Shown in pieces: positions 11,745 through 23,971 of a DNA stretch of 64,000 bases; the first letter of the stretch is position 1, and each line of letters begins with the position of its first letter. This stretch comes from Oxytricha trifallax. Taxonomy: Eukaryota > Ciliophora > Spirotrichea > Sporadotrichida > Oxytrichidae. The position numbers were made by a program, and so were the translations under genes. The notes under the pieces were generated by a model. It saw only the letters and a program-made list of their open reading frames with translations. It searched no databases and was not told where the DNA came from. The stretch covers positions 30,114-94,113 of the forward strand of contig ARYC01001995.1 of assembly GCA_000711775.1 (NCBI GenBank), written 5' to 3'.

Positions 11745-14227
11745 AATTTCATTAGATATATAAATTATCCACTATACAATTTGTTTTTACAAATATAACT
11801 AGTTCATTAACTATAAAGAATTGCTTATTTTCTCAATCTATTTTAACTATATATTCTAAAATCTAAAACTCATAAAAATGCTCTATTTTTATTTTAAAAT
11901 AATTTCTGATTTATTAAATCATAATAAAGATTGACTTATGTTTATTCTCGATGTGGAAAAATTGGATGGAATTTTTAAAATATCAAATATGTAGATGTAG
12001 CAAGCATTAAAATATAAATGCTTTCATTATTATTTAGGTTGTTTGAACTTAAATAATAAAATAATAATTTAAATTTTATTAAAATAATTCAAATTTTATG
12101 ATTAATGAATATATTTAAAATATTATTTTAAACTTAATAATAATGATAAATTGATTTTATATCAATTTGAGGTACCTATCTACCGCTATACTTTATTTTG
12201 CTAATATTGATATCTATCCATTTTAAATTACAGTTGATCAACCTTTTTTGAATTTCACGAAAAATTTAATTGAAATAATTTTATTTTGACTATTAAAATC
12301 ACACTATTTCTAAATTAATATATATTTTTCATAAAATTAAGGAATTTTCAATAAATGAAATATAATGTATTTTTATGAGAAAAAATAATAAAATAAAATA
12401 AAAATATTTTATTTTATTTAGGATTGTTTATTTTATACAAAACAATATAATTGGATTATAAATAAAAATTTAATCACAATTTTGAATAAATATTTTTCTA
12501 GATTCATTAGCTTGGAATTTTATTATTTATATTTTATTGATCATTATAAAAATTTTAAGAGATTATTAGTAAAAATTGATCAGATCTATGAATACTTAAA
12601 AAAAATACATATTAAATTAGACATATAGGCGTGAGATACTACCTTTATTTTTTTTAATTTCTTTCTAGAAAGTATAAAAATAAAAGATAAGAATAAATTG
12701 TCTAAATTTGTAATTCTTCCAGAATTAATAGATCCTCTCCCCATTTATATTATTTTTTTAATATTTTAATTATTAATACTTTGTTTTTTTAATTATGCAA
12801 GCAATTATCTCGAACAACCAACCCAGTTTAAATCTATTTTTACATACAAATATTATAATTAAAAATATTTATTTTATAATTAATAAATATATTTTTGCTG
12901 CATAAAAGCATTCTTGAAAAAGATAAAGATTTAAGTTTATTCCTTAACCTATAAGATAATGCCAGTAGATTTTTCAAGCATGAAAATATTTATTTATTAA
13001 CAATCACTTTTTTTAATTAAATTTGAAATATTTTTTATTGAGAAAATTTATAAACAAATTATTTTAGAATTCTATGTAATTTATATAAAGTTAAGCACTA
13101 AAATGGACTCTACAGAGACATACTGATACTTTGATAGCAAGAACTGATAAAACGGCAGCAATAAACATATTACAATGGGACTGGTTGCATCCCTTAAAAT
13201 ATTATATTTAGAACGGTGCCTCCTTATAACATTATAAATATGTAAAACATTCTATATTTAATTATGTAAAATACTTGCTTTATTTAAAATAATTTATTTA
13301 AGAATAATATAGCATTTCCAAGGAACGTTTAGTCAGTCTTAGACTATAAGTAATTCTTGAATATTTTTAATTTTTTAAATAATTAATTCAAAGAAAACCA
13401 ATTCTAGTCATACCCTAAGATTGTAATAAAAATGATTAAATAATAAATCCAGTTATTTGAAAAATGATTGTATATAAAATCGAATAACCTCATTATCTAT
13501 TTATTAAATATACTAAGATAGATAATTGTTCCTTTCAGGTTATTTCAAAATAAAAAGCTGAGGAGAAACATTATAGAAAAATAAATGAAACAAAATAATT
13601 TGATTTATTTTTGGTCAATTTAAAAAATGTAAAAAGTCATTCAATTTTAAATAATGAGCAAATTAATGCATTGTAATAGGCTTAATTTTAATTATCCTAA
13701 AATGAATAGGAATAAATTCAGGTAAAATCAGATATTTAACCACTTTTATATTGTATTAATTTTTTAAATTATTTTTTGCTAATTTTAATATTAAATAAAG
13801 TTAAATAAAGCATTTAGATTCTCATTAAAATATGATTGTATTATATTCCAATTTAAATTCGGCATGTTTATAATATCTATATTTACTAAGTTATATAAAA
13901 ATATTCAAAGTAATTTGTATTTTGGAAATAGAATGATGATCAAATTTATTTATAACAATTATTTTAAAAACTATTTACATTAAACTATTTTTATTATAAA
14001 ATCAATCAGAAATCAATCATAGATCTTAATAGATTATGAAAGTAAATTAAATCACTTAAATTTTCAAATTTATCATTATATAATTTTATACACCCATAAT
14101 TAAGCTATTATTTTGGCTATCTTCCCAAAAAAATATGCAATAAAAAATTAATTTAATCTATTTTCCTTTCTGGAAAAACATTAATTTTTTTTTACTTAAA
14201 ACCAAAAAATGTTTCTTTCTATTATTT
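11745..14227. other. AT-rich intergenic DNA
   Basis: About 2.5 kb of very AT-rich DNA without a convincing reading frame. A short less AT-rich patch at about 13100-13220 has no recognisable product. Confidence 0.6.
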
Positions 14228-14235
14228 GAATTTTA

Positions 14236-14619
14236 AGGGGGGGGGGAAGTTTCCTGCCCCCAACATTAAATTTTATGTTTTTTCAATAAATTTAATAGAA
14301 ACAAATAAATTTCAATTACAATAACCATAACCATGTACTATACAAACATTTATTATTAAATATACAACATTTATTATTATATAATTTTCAAGGTACATAA
14401 TTATTCTTTATCAGATTATATATTATTGACAAGGCTAAAATAAGTGTTTTTTTTATTAATTAATGTAATTTTCTTTAAATTTTAAATTGATTATCAAGGT
14501 AGAAATGATATTTGAAGCTAAATTTTTATAAAAAAACTACATCATAATTGATGATAAAGATTCTTTGAAAATTATAAAAATTACATATTTTTATGCATGG
14601 GGCAGGAAACTTCCCCCCC
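14236..14619. mobile_element. MITE-like element, G-run ends (copy 1)
   Basis: The inverted ends match over GGGGGGAAGTTTCCTGCCCC. GAATTTTA flanks both sides (14228-14235 and 14620-14627), an 8-bp direct repeat. The interior of about 340 bp is AT-rich and non-coding. It shares the GGGGGGAAGT end motif with the element at 51729-52193. Confidence 0.8.
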
Positions 14620-14627
14620 GAATTTTA

Positions 14628-16620
14628 GCATTAGTAAAAATATTGGTATTAAAATTTATAATATATTAACAAAATTAATAAAGAAAAAAATAAAAACCTC
14701 AAAGCCCTTTTCACTATAAACCATATAATTATTAAGGACTAAATAAAGGAAAATATAACTGACTTTATTTAAACTTAAAACTTAGAACTCTATTATAAAT
14801 TTTTCAATATATTCAGATTTATAAATAAGTATATTTTCTTAAAAAACTTAAATTTATTAAGAATATCTCTCTTAAATTTAATTTAAAACAATTTTTCATG
14901 CTTATTGACATTCATGCTAATGAATTAGTTTCTATAATAATTAAAAATATAAATTTTTAACAAGAAATATTTTTAGATTTTTAAACTAAAAATTTTGGAC
15001 AATCCATAAATTAAATAGTAGTTCTTTGTAAAGCCCTAATTTTTATATGATATTTTATTAAGCTTTTTCCTTCTTAATTAACTCCAACATTTTCTTAGAT
15101 AAATAAAATTACATCTCTTCAAAATGACAATTCAAAAATTAATATTGTAGGAATTCATTTGATTTGGAAATAAACTTATAATAAATAAATTCGTGGCAAT
15201 TAACTTTCTTGAAACCTATACAGTATGGTACTTGTTCGATAGTGAAATCAAAATAAGCTGAACTTTACTATTGGGAGTACCCCGCTGTCGCATTCCCAGA
15301 CCGAGACAACTCGACTTTAATTTGAGCATTATAATCAACTAATCAAATAATGCTCGAATTAAAGTCGAGTTGTCTCGGTCTGGGAATGCGACAGCGGGGT
15401 ACTCCCAATAGTAAAGTCCAGTTTATTTTGATTTCTCTATCGAACAAGTACCATACTGTATAGGTTTCAAGAAAGTTAATTGCCACGAATTTATTTATTT
15501 TAAGTTTATTTTCCATATCAAATGTATTCCTACAATAATTAAAAATCATAATTTTTTCGATTAATTAATTTGATGTTTTATAATGAAAAGAACAATTAAA
15601 TCTAAGATTAAACTAAATAGTAAGAGCAACTGTTTATAGTGATTCATCCTAATAAAAAAATATCAAAATTAATATATTTTAATATTTATTGCAGAAACAG
15701 TGATTATATCTTCAAATGAATAATATAAAGTCAATTAAGATGTTTTTTCTTAATATTTCAAGTAAATTTAATTAAAAATAATAATAGTTATTAATTTAAG
15801 AGAGAACTTATTAAGATAAATGCTGATTAATACTTGGGAAAACTAGAAATACGTATATTAACTGAAATAAATAAAAAATATTCTTAATTATGAAAAAATT
15901 AACAACAAATGATGATTTGCTTATCATTGCCAATTAAAATTTTACTTGTTATTTTTAATAATAAAAAAATTCTAAGATATCACTTTTAATATTACAATTT
16001 TATTATATTCTAATTTATCAACTTTCTTTTTTTGCTTTAAAAGATATGTATTTTTAATTTTACCAAATAATATATATTTCTTATGATTTTTTTAAAATCC
16101 TACTGACTAAGTTGAAAAATTTGAGGTATTATTATTTATATTTTCTAAAAATTATATAAACTTATAAATTAATTTAATTTCTATGTTTTTATAATTATCC
16201 CAATTTTTCTCTACCCTATAAAATATAGAAGGGGGGTACATTAGGGTAAAAAACTTCAACATTAAGATCATGATCAATCTCATAAAAATCATGGCGACTA
16301 GTCTCCATGCTTTAATAATAGAGGCTTCCAGAAATTATATTCAGGCACTTAGAATTAATGTGAACCTCAATTAACTCTATAAAATTAAAATTTAAACGCA
16401 AATAAAAATTCATAAAATAGCTTAATTGAAAAAAATAACAATTTGAGATTGAATCTCAGCTAAAATTACAGGGGTAATTTACATAATGCTCTAAATTCCC
16501 AAATCTGCGAAAAAAATCAAAGTGGTATTAGGTAGTAGCTAAGTTAAATTTATTTATAGAATATTATTTGGTTTTTTTTAAATATTCAATATTTTAGCTA
16601 TAAATTGATCATGCTTATAT
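14628..16620. other. Intergenic DNA around the fold-back element
   Basis: Apart from the fold-back element, this stretch is AT-rich. A solo G-run end (GGGGGGTACATTAGGG, from 16231) resembles the termini of the element that starts at 16629. A short frame at about 16270-16390 (NLIKIMATSLHALI) looks slightly protein-like but has no further support. Confidence 0.5.
15143..15537. mobile_element. Fold-back element (copy 1)
   Basis: An almost perfect palindrome: two arms of about 190 bp around a short centre near 15340. Outer tips read TATTGTAG and CTACAATA. ATTAA repeats directly on both flanks (15138-15142 and 15538-15542). The arms include the less AT-rich block with GGGAGTACCCC and GTCTCGGTCTGGGAATGCG. 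Related in outer tips and inner motifs (ACTTTACTATTGG, ACTCGACTTTAAT) to the fold-back element at 38373-38790. Confidence 0.9.
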
Positions 16621-16628
16621 ATACAATT

Positions 16629-18192
16629 GGGGGGCAATACATTAACCTATAATTATTTAATCAGTATATAATCCTCTCATAAATCTTTCTCATAATGTAT
16701 TGAGTATTTAAATGGTATAATTTTAAAGTCATATATAAATATTGTTTTATCACTAATGTCGAAAAGGTTAGAATTATTATAATTTTTTTCATTAAATTTT
16801 GCATGAATTTTTATAAAAAATACTTTTTATCATTTTTATCTTTAAGACTTTTAAAAAGTAAGTGAATATCCTGATTTCATCATAAATCAATTCAAAATCT
16901 TTTAGAATAATATAAATCAAATGAATTCCTTGATTATATTTTATTAATAATCAAAACCACAAAACCCCTTAATGAGTTTTATGTGTGTTTTGATTGATGA
17001 GGGTAATGTTGAGGATTAGGATTTATTTTTAATTAATTTGATTTTTATAAGGAAAATTTTAATGATAGTCCAATAATCGTATGCTTTACTCTAATTATAA
17101 TAATAAATTTAAGAAAACATTTTCTTATTATTTTTAGGGAATTCATTTTTTATATGTTTTGATACCAATATTGTTTTAGCTTTTTAGTACATGATACCAA
17201 TTAAGTTTTGAAAGTTATTGGAACTTTTCTATTAAAACCTCATTAGATTAAAACAAGGCTACTATTAAATTGGTACAAATTAAAATTAATATGATTTGTT
17301 CCAATGCAAATTAAATTTAAACATATTAAGTAAAATTTAATGGAATTTAATTTAAATGGAGATCCATTTGATGAATTTGTTACAGTTTTTCCAGAAATTC
17401 TCCTCTTATTTTTTGCCAGATTGACTTCCAACAAGCTGCTCATGTTTAATAAGTGTCTAAATTTTAGTGACATTAAAAATAAAAGATTTTATGATCGATC
17501 TCAATTTCTAACATTTTTTTAATCTACCAAACACCTTAAAATGACTAATTTTATGCATACTTTTTTTATCTTTTTTTACTTAAATTACCAAACTCTTTTG
17601 TAATGAACAAAAATATGTTAACAAAGGACGCAAGCTAGATGAATGAAAATATTGTTTCGAATTCAAAATTACTTTATCATAATAAATTAAAAATATTTGT
17701 GCATATATGCCAATTATTATTTACTCATCTTAATACATTAAAACAATCAGTAAAATGATAACTAATGAAAGTAATGAAAGTCAAATATATTCATTCTAAA
17801 TTATAATGCTATAAAACATAGATAAATTTGATAGCATACAAGCTGAATATAACAAAAATATTCAAAAAATATTTTCATAACATCATAACTATAATATAAA
17901 TGAAACCTCCGAACTGAAATAATCACTAGACCATACGCAATGTACATTAATAAAAATACATATAAACACCATTAAGAGGTTTTGAGGTTTTTAAAGTAAT
18001 CATGATATTCACTTAGAATTATTATAAAGATCATTAGTTATAATTTATTATTATAAATAGTTTAATGCAAAATAATGAAAAAAGCTCTAATAATTTAACC
18101 TTATTTACTTTAGTGAGTAACAATATTTTTTTAAAAAGATTTATGAGGGGATATTTCGTTAAAATATTCATAGGTTAAAGTATACCCCCCCC
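16629..18192. mobile_element. 1.56-kb inverted-repeat transposon with G-run ends
   Basis: The left end GGGGGGCAATACATTAACC and the inverted right end GGGGGGGTATACTTTAACC share about 60 bp of imperfect inverted repeat, including TCATAAATCTTT further in. ATACAATT flanks both sides (16621-16628 and 18193-18200). Its length is within 1 bp of the element at 7131-8693, though the terminal sequences differ. No transposase is seen inside. Confidence 0.75.
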
Positions 18193-18200
18193 ATACAATT

Positions 18201-20230
18201 CACCTTGGAATGCTTCTACAGGACATAATGAACATCTTCCGGCTGTCTCTAGCTTTTCCAAGTAGAACTATTGCTTGAATATTTTTTAATACAAATTCAA
18301 TAGAGTATTTCGGAATATTTTTTATTTTGAAGTAAATTAAAGGCACGAATTGTGAAATTTAACCTATGCCTAAAAACAATTTAATAACACCTATTGAAGT
18401 TAAAAATTAATTTCCATAGCAATTGCCCATCCTAAGAAAAAGAGGCAGAAAATAATGTGAAAAACTTCCCGGTCATTATTTTTAAATAATATAGATTTCT
18501 AAAACATTTTAATATTAGTATCATGATGATAAGACTTAGAACTGTAGCAGACACAAGATTAAGTAGGACTATGGTTGGAAAACGCTTCTTAGAGGATTTA
18601 GGCTTTGTTTGAGAATATTAATTTAGATTTATTATTTATGAAGAGAGTGCAAATGAAAGACTCGGCATTGTTTACAGGGAGGCATCATTGGTCAGATGAA
18701 AAGCTCTTTGAGAGAACAAAAGAATTCATGGAGAGTACGCTTGGATTCAAGGAACCTATTGTTGATAAGGACGTTTGGATCGTGTAAGTAGCATTCATTA
18801 AATCAAGAAAATTAATAAATTTATAATTTTTTAAATAAGAACAAGTTAAGGCTTATAAAATCAAATTTTATTTTTATAATTTCTATTCTTCATTATTCAT
18901 TAAAAATAGGTTAAATTATTAAGTAGAAAAGTTAATTGGTTATATTAAATCAGTTTTTTTTATTGCTCAGAATAATTTTGAATTGTTAAGCCTATAGTTG
19001 AAATTTGCAAAAGAAAGTTAAGTAAAGTTCGCTTTCACTGTTAAAAAGAGAAGAAGTACTCAAATAAAATTATAATAAGGCAATTTTAAATTAAGAATAT
19101 TAAATTTTTGACCCTTACTGCAATTGAGGGATTAATTTGCAATAAGTTAATTAGTAATTAAGTATAGTTTTACAATTCATCTAATAAATATGAGATAAGA
19201 GAATTGATTTTTGCATATTTCAAAGTTAAAAAAATTTATCGCTATTTTTATAAGTCATAGATTTACTAATTAAGAAAAAATATAAAAAAAGTTTGTTTTT
19301 TATTGATTTATTATGAATTTTAAATTATTCTATGTAAATTAAAATAACCAATTTATAGCTTTTATATTTTTCTTGTATTAACTATTTATAATTAAATTAG
19401 ATATCAATTAATTATAAAGTGAAAGAAAATTTAGGTTAAATTCTGTTATAATTTGAAAGTCTTAATATCTTAACACCAAAATGAGCTCTTTGAAAAATAA
19501 TCCCCTTATTCTCATGTTTTACAAGTGGTTTTTTATGTTGTCAATTTTATTTTCTATTATCTGACATTATTTAAAATAGGGTACTTCTGCTCAATCCAGC
19601 TAAGGGTTTAAATGGGGAGACCAAGACCAAGCTCTCAGGTCATCCATGTTGGAGGCTCATTGAAGACCTTGGCGAGCAGGGGTTAAGAGTTTACAGAGAC
19701 ATTTTTAGCAACAATAATCGTAAGTTAGTGGCAGAATTTTTCAGTGACCCCATCATCAGGAAACTATGGGAGTTCGTCAAAAACAAACTTACGTATAAGA
19801 TGTGTTTCAAAAAAGATGCCCCCAATTTTAACATCATACTTACTTACCAACAGATCACCAAGACGCTTGAGATTTCTATATTGAATCTATTTTTATTATG
19901 ACTACCTTCAAGTTAGAGGCCCCAGCTTGGTGGAAGGAGAGATTTGATTATAATGAGATGAGCAACTACTTAGAAAATGAGTAAATGCCTAGTGCTGTCA
20001 GAAATTAAGATCTAAACACAACTTAACTACTTTTTCAAAACCATAACCAGGAAGCATCAGAACAACAAATTTTTTAAAAGAGTCAATACTTTAATGCAAG
20101 CTTACTTGAATATTTGGGAAGGAGCGACGCTAAAAACTTAGAGATTCTCTAGTCGTCATAGAAATTTGTATTAAATTAGCCAGAGTAGATTATATATGAG
20201 GATGCCCAGATTGATAAACAATTTTTATGA
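18201..20230 (+). CDS. Unknown protein, copy 2 of the two-copy family (start unresolved)
   Basis: Paralog of the gene at 8865-11744. The supported core reads DQVGLWLENASQRIQ, RHHWSDEKLFERTKEFM, KDVWIV, then a GT-AG intron (donor GTAAGT at about 18784, acceptor just before 19580) to VLLLNPAKGLNGE, YRDIFSNNNRKL and IIRKLWEFVKNKL. After a frame change near 19866-19871 it continues FYIESIFIMTTFKLEAPAWW and ends at TGA 20228-20230. Upstream protein-like pieces are WNASTGHNEHLPAV right after the transposon and LPILRKRGRKQCEKLPG near 18430-18480, so the gene probably starts at or before 18201. The 0.8-kb intron is long for this window and may itself hold an IES. Function unknown. Confidence 0.55.
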
Positions 20231-21204
20231 ATCAAAAGCACAAATCTTAACATTTTTAATCTGTTAAGATTCATTTTAGAAAACAATGACGAAGGATAAT
20301 AACCATAGCAATATCTTTTAATATGGTAAACTTTTCTCTCATAATGCATTAGCAATAATAAAAACAATTTAAAACATATAATCAAGAGTTTTGAGGTTTT
20401 AATGCGGTATTATAATTGTTCCTCTCTTAAATTCAAAATTATATATAACCTAATATATAAAGTTTTTAAATTACTCTGAAACTGTACTTAATTAATAAAT
20501 CATTAAACTTAAATTCCAGCAAACAACAAATATTTCACGATTTATCTACTTTTCTTGTAATATTTGTTGCTCTGTCTAAACATAATACATGTGCTATACA
20601 CTTCCATTATAAAATATTCACGTAGCTGCTTGTTATTGCAACATCTTTTCTCATGAAATTATGCATCAGTCAAAGGAGAAGACCTCATTTTTACATTTTC
20701 ATTTTAATAAAAGCAGAAATTTTGTTGCCAATTTTCAAAAGAAATGTGCACTCAATTAACTTCAAAGATCAAAAATATGCAATCAACAAGATTATTATTA
20801 AAATCATTTTTTGTTATTAATATTTTATTATTACTTTAAAATCGGACACTGATTATGTTTGATAGAAATGTGCTGTTCTATTATAAAAACTTGGACCACT
20901 TAAGTCTATTTGACACAAATTTGCATTGAATAAAATGAGAATTCTTGCATTTATAAATGTTTCATAAACAATTTACTGCAAAATTCAATTTTATTAAACT
21001 TTTTTACAGTAGAAATTATACATTTAATAGATTAGATAAAAATTAAAAGGAATTTATTAGTCGAGATTAAAATATAAGACATAGAATAATCATAATAATT
21101 AGAAAATATGTGCGCAATTTTTAGTTATCAGAATTGTTTGATTGAATTATCTTTAAATTACAAAACAATAAATTTAAATATAAACTTATATTATCAAAAT
21201 TTAA
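20231..21204. other. AT-rich intergenic DNA
   Basis: About 970 bp between two plus-strand genes. I see no motif, repeat or coding signal. Confidence 0.6.
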
Positions 21205-23452
21205 ATGAACAATAACCAAAAGAGTTTATTTGAACAATAACAGAGTAGAGTTTTAATGGATAATTAGTCTAAAATTGAGCCAAAATAGCAGAAGTAAAGT
21301 GTTGAGGTTCAATCTAAAAATTAAAAGGAAAATTTAGCAACTCAACTTGACTCAAAGCAACTTGATTAAAGTTAAGAAAATTCAAATAGTGAAGAGCATA
21401 AAGAGATTAATCAAAATCTTAGTTTGTTAGTATATAAATTTTGACAAATATTTGTTTTAACATAAATTTTTGTTAAGATTTTTTCTAAACTTTACTCAAT
21501 TTTTAATTAAGTATGGTTTTGCAACATTAAAAGTAATTTCTAGGGCATGAATCACAATAAGAATTTTATAGAGTAAAAAATCCTTAAACATAAAAGCAAA
21601 TATTATAAATCTTGTTTACGCTTAAAGTCATAACAAGTAAAAAAGAACATTTGATGAAATATCTCGTGATGAAAAGTAGAAGTTTGTACCCCAACCTGTA
21701 GATTCAAGTAAAACAGACAACAGAGTGTTCAAGAACTATGAAAATCCCTTTACCAACCCCAACCCCTAACCCCCTCTGAAACAATCAATAATCAAGGATT
21801 ACAAGCAACAAAAGCCTCCTCAACCAAAGTTAATTTGCAACATTTGTATTGAAGAGCTCACTGACATAAAAGCAGTGATCGATTGCAACCACTACTACTG
21901 CTTGGAATGCATTAAACACTGGGCTGAGAATGAAAATACTTGTCCGCTTTGCAAAAAGGAGTTCATGTAGATTCGAGTCAAGAAAATTGTTAACAATTCC
22001 AAACTCTCAAAGAGAAAGCCTAATATGCTCAGTGATATCACAGTTTAAATTATTCATTCATTTGAGTAGAATTACCTTAAAGTGTAGTGACATTAAAAAC
22101 TTCTTACTATATTTAGTGATAGTTTTGTGAATAGAGAATAAAAGTTTTCTCCAACTAAGTTTGAAAAATTGACAATCAATCAATTTTTGGATATGCAAAG
22201 CACAGAAAAGAAGCAAGATTAACGAGATTCAACAAAAGATCAGGGTATTCTTAACTCAAGTAGTATAACAGATGGCAGCAAACTTTACAGAGTTAAGACT
22301 TTGAAAAATAGAAATCGTGAAAATAATCAAGGAAGTCTGAATGTTTCAAGAAATAACACTTAATAAGTTTAGAGTGATAAAAGTAAAAGCAAATAAGAAG
22401 AACCAATTAGTGGAAATGTTGATGATTCTGTGAGCTATGCACATGCGTAAAGCTTTGTTACTGAAAATGATTTATCTGTGGAAGTAAATGTGATTAAGGT
22501 TGAACCCAAGAAACAAAGAGTCAATGATAACTACTTGGAGCTTAACAATGAGTATTATATAGCTAAATTGATATATTAAGATTGTTCATTATCATAGTTG
22601 AGGTAGATTGCCTTGGAGTATGACGATGAAGACTATTACGATGATGAGGATGGAGAGTATGACAGTGAAGAAAATTCATAAATAGCTTAACATCAGCCAG
22701 CTTAGTAAGTACTTTTGTCAAGAGCAGATCAGAACAACCAAATCTAAGATCTTATTGACGGTTTGCCAGCTGACTTGTTTGATTCCTTTGCTTTGAATTT
22801 GATCTCGTACTTTTGCATGACAACTTCAAATGCAAGGTTAGAGTCTTGGAATGATGTTTTAATCATACCAGAGTCCATGAAATTAATGCTGGTTGACATT
22901 CACAGAGATAGGTTAAGCAGACTGCCAGATCTTTACAGAAGAGCAATTATCAAGTTTTGCTAGCTAAACCCTGAAACCTTTGGTGTTCAATTTCCTTTTA
23001 TAAGCCCTGAATTGGTATTAGAAGCAGGAGATCCAGAACCACTCTATGTGCACATCAGTGATTTGAGGTTGCAACAGAGATTGTATTAAGAATTGGGAGG
23101 TAGAAATTTGGATTTCTTGAGAGGTTTCTAGCTTGTTCTTGATCGCTAAAGAGGAGATCAAGGTATAGATGTAAACCCTAGAATAAATTTGATAAACTAG
23201 CTCATTGCAAATGCTAACAACAACGCCAATGTGGATGAATCTGCTTCATTTAATTATGATGACGTTGGGCTAGACGAAGAGTATTCAGTCAGCCAGGATG
23301 CTGCTAGAAGAGGAAGTCAGCCTGGGAGAAATCGTGGAAACTTGGTTCCTAAAGAGGATAGTGCTTTTTATGAGTATGCTGATCCCTCAGGCAACAGCTA
23401 CTAAAGTGAGATATATAGTTTTCATGAAAGCGACTTTGATGATGGAATTTGA
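21205..23452 (+). CDS. RING-finger protein (probable E3 ubiquitin ligase)
   Basis: A Gln/Asn-rich N-terminus (MNNNQKSLFEQ) is followed by a C3HC4 RING: CNIC, then CNHYYCLEC, then CPLC, spaced as in zinc-binding RING domains at about 21833-21960. After it come a basic stretch (RVKKIVNNSKLSKRKPN), a disordered Ser/Asn/Lys region, an acidic patch (ALEYDDEDYYDDEDGEYD), and a more globular part including GLPADLFDSFALNLISYF and ESMKLMLVDIHRDRLSRL. It ends FHESDFDDGI at TGA. RING domains recruit E2 enzymes to move ubiquitin onto substrates. An N-terminal interruption between about 21430 and 21640 needs an IES that I could not place; IESs at 22038-22121 and 22556-22621 are placed. Domain confidence is high, substrate unknown. 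Confidence 0.8.
22038..22121. other. IES, 84 bp, pointer AGTGATA, in RING gene
   Basis: AGTGATA at 22031-22037 and 22115-22121, in phase. Removal joins KRKPNMLSD to SFVNREQKF and discards an in-frame TGA. Confidence 0.8.
22556..22621. other. Probable IES, 66 bp, pointer GAGTAT, in RING gene
   Basis: GAGTAT at 22550-22555 and 22616-22621, same phase, length a multiple of three. Removal joins YLELNNEY directly to the acidic run DDEDYYDDEDGEY. It contains no stop, so the call rests on the pointer and AT-richness. Confidence 0.5.
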
Positions 23453-23971
23453 GAAATATAGATTTATGAGTGAGACATCAGTTTATGTCTAAGTGTAAAT
23501 GATGATAAAATGTAGCTATAATTAAAAGAAAATTGATTGTTATAATGTGGAATGAAACTTTGTGTGTATTTGTAATAACTCTTGTATTTAATTTCTTTTG
23601 TACTTAAAATTATTTTTATAATGTTAGATAAGCCAAGCAAAATAAATTTCTAAAGCTTTATAGTGCTTAATAAAAATAAAATTTTTTTAAAAAAAATTTC
23701 AAAATCTTTTAAAAGTAACCTTAATTTAGATTAGGGAAATTAAAAAATAATACTAAGATTTAATTGAATGTTATTATTTTAATTTTATTATCTTAATATT
23801 TTTCTTCATATTTGTCTTATTAAGAAAAATTTCATTAATTTTAAATAAAATCTTACAAATTAATTATGATTTGAATCTGAAAAATTCTTACTATATTTCA
23901 TATTACTTCTTTCTCTATATAGTGAATTTTAATACTTTATATTTTTTTATAGATATATTATTATTATTTTG
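23453..23971. other. Convergent intergenic DNA
   Basis: About 520 bp of AT-rich DNA between the stops of two converging genes. No repeat or RNA signal is recognised. Confidence 0.6.

Noticed and set aside
15343-15549. 68-codon minus-strand frame
   Set aside because: Lies entirely within one arm of the fold-back element; open by chance of its composition.
17340-17522. 60-codon plus-strand frame inside the 16.6-18.2 kb element
   Set aside because: No similarity to transposases and overlapped by an equally long antisense frame; likely chance.
21750-21780. C-rich run AACCCCAACCCCTAACCCCC resembling telomere repeat
   Set aside because: Sits in frame in the RING gene encoding a Pro/Asn-rich stretch (NPNPQPPL); units are irregular and not C4A4.
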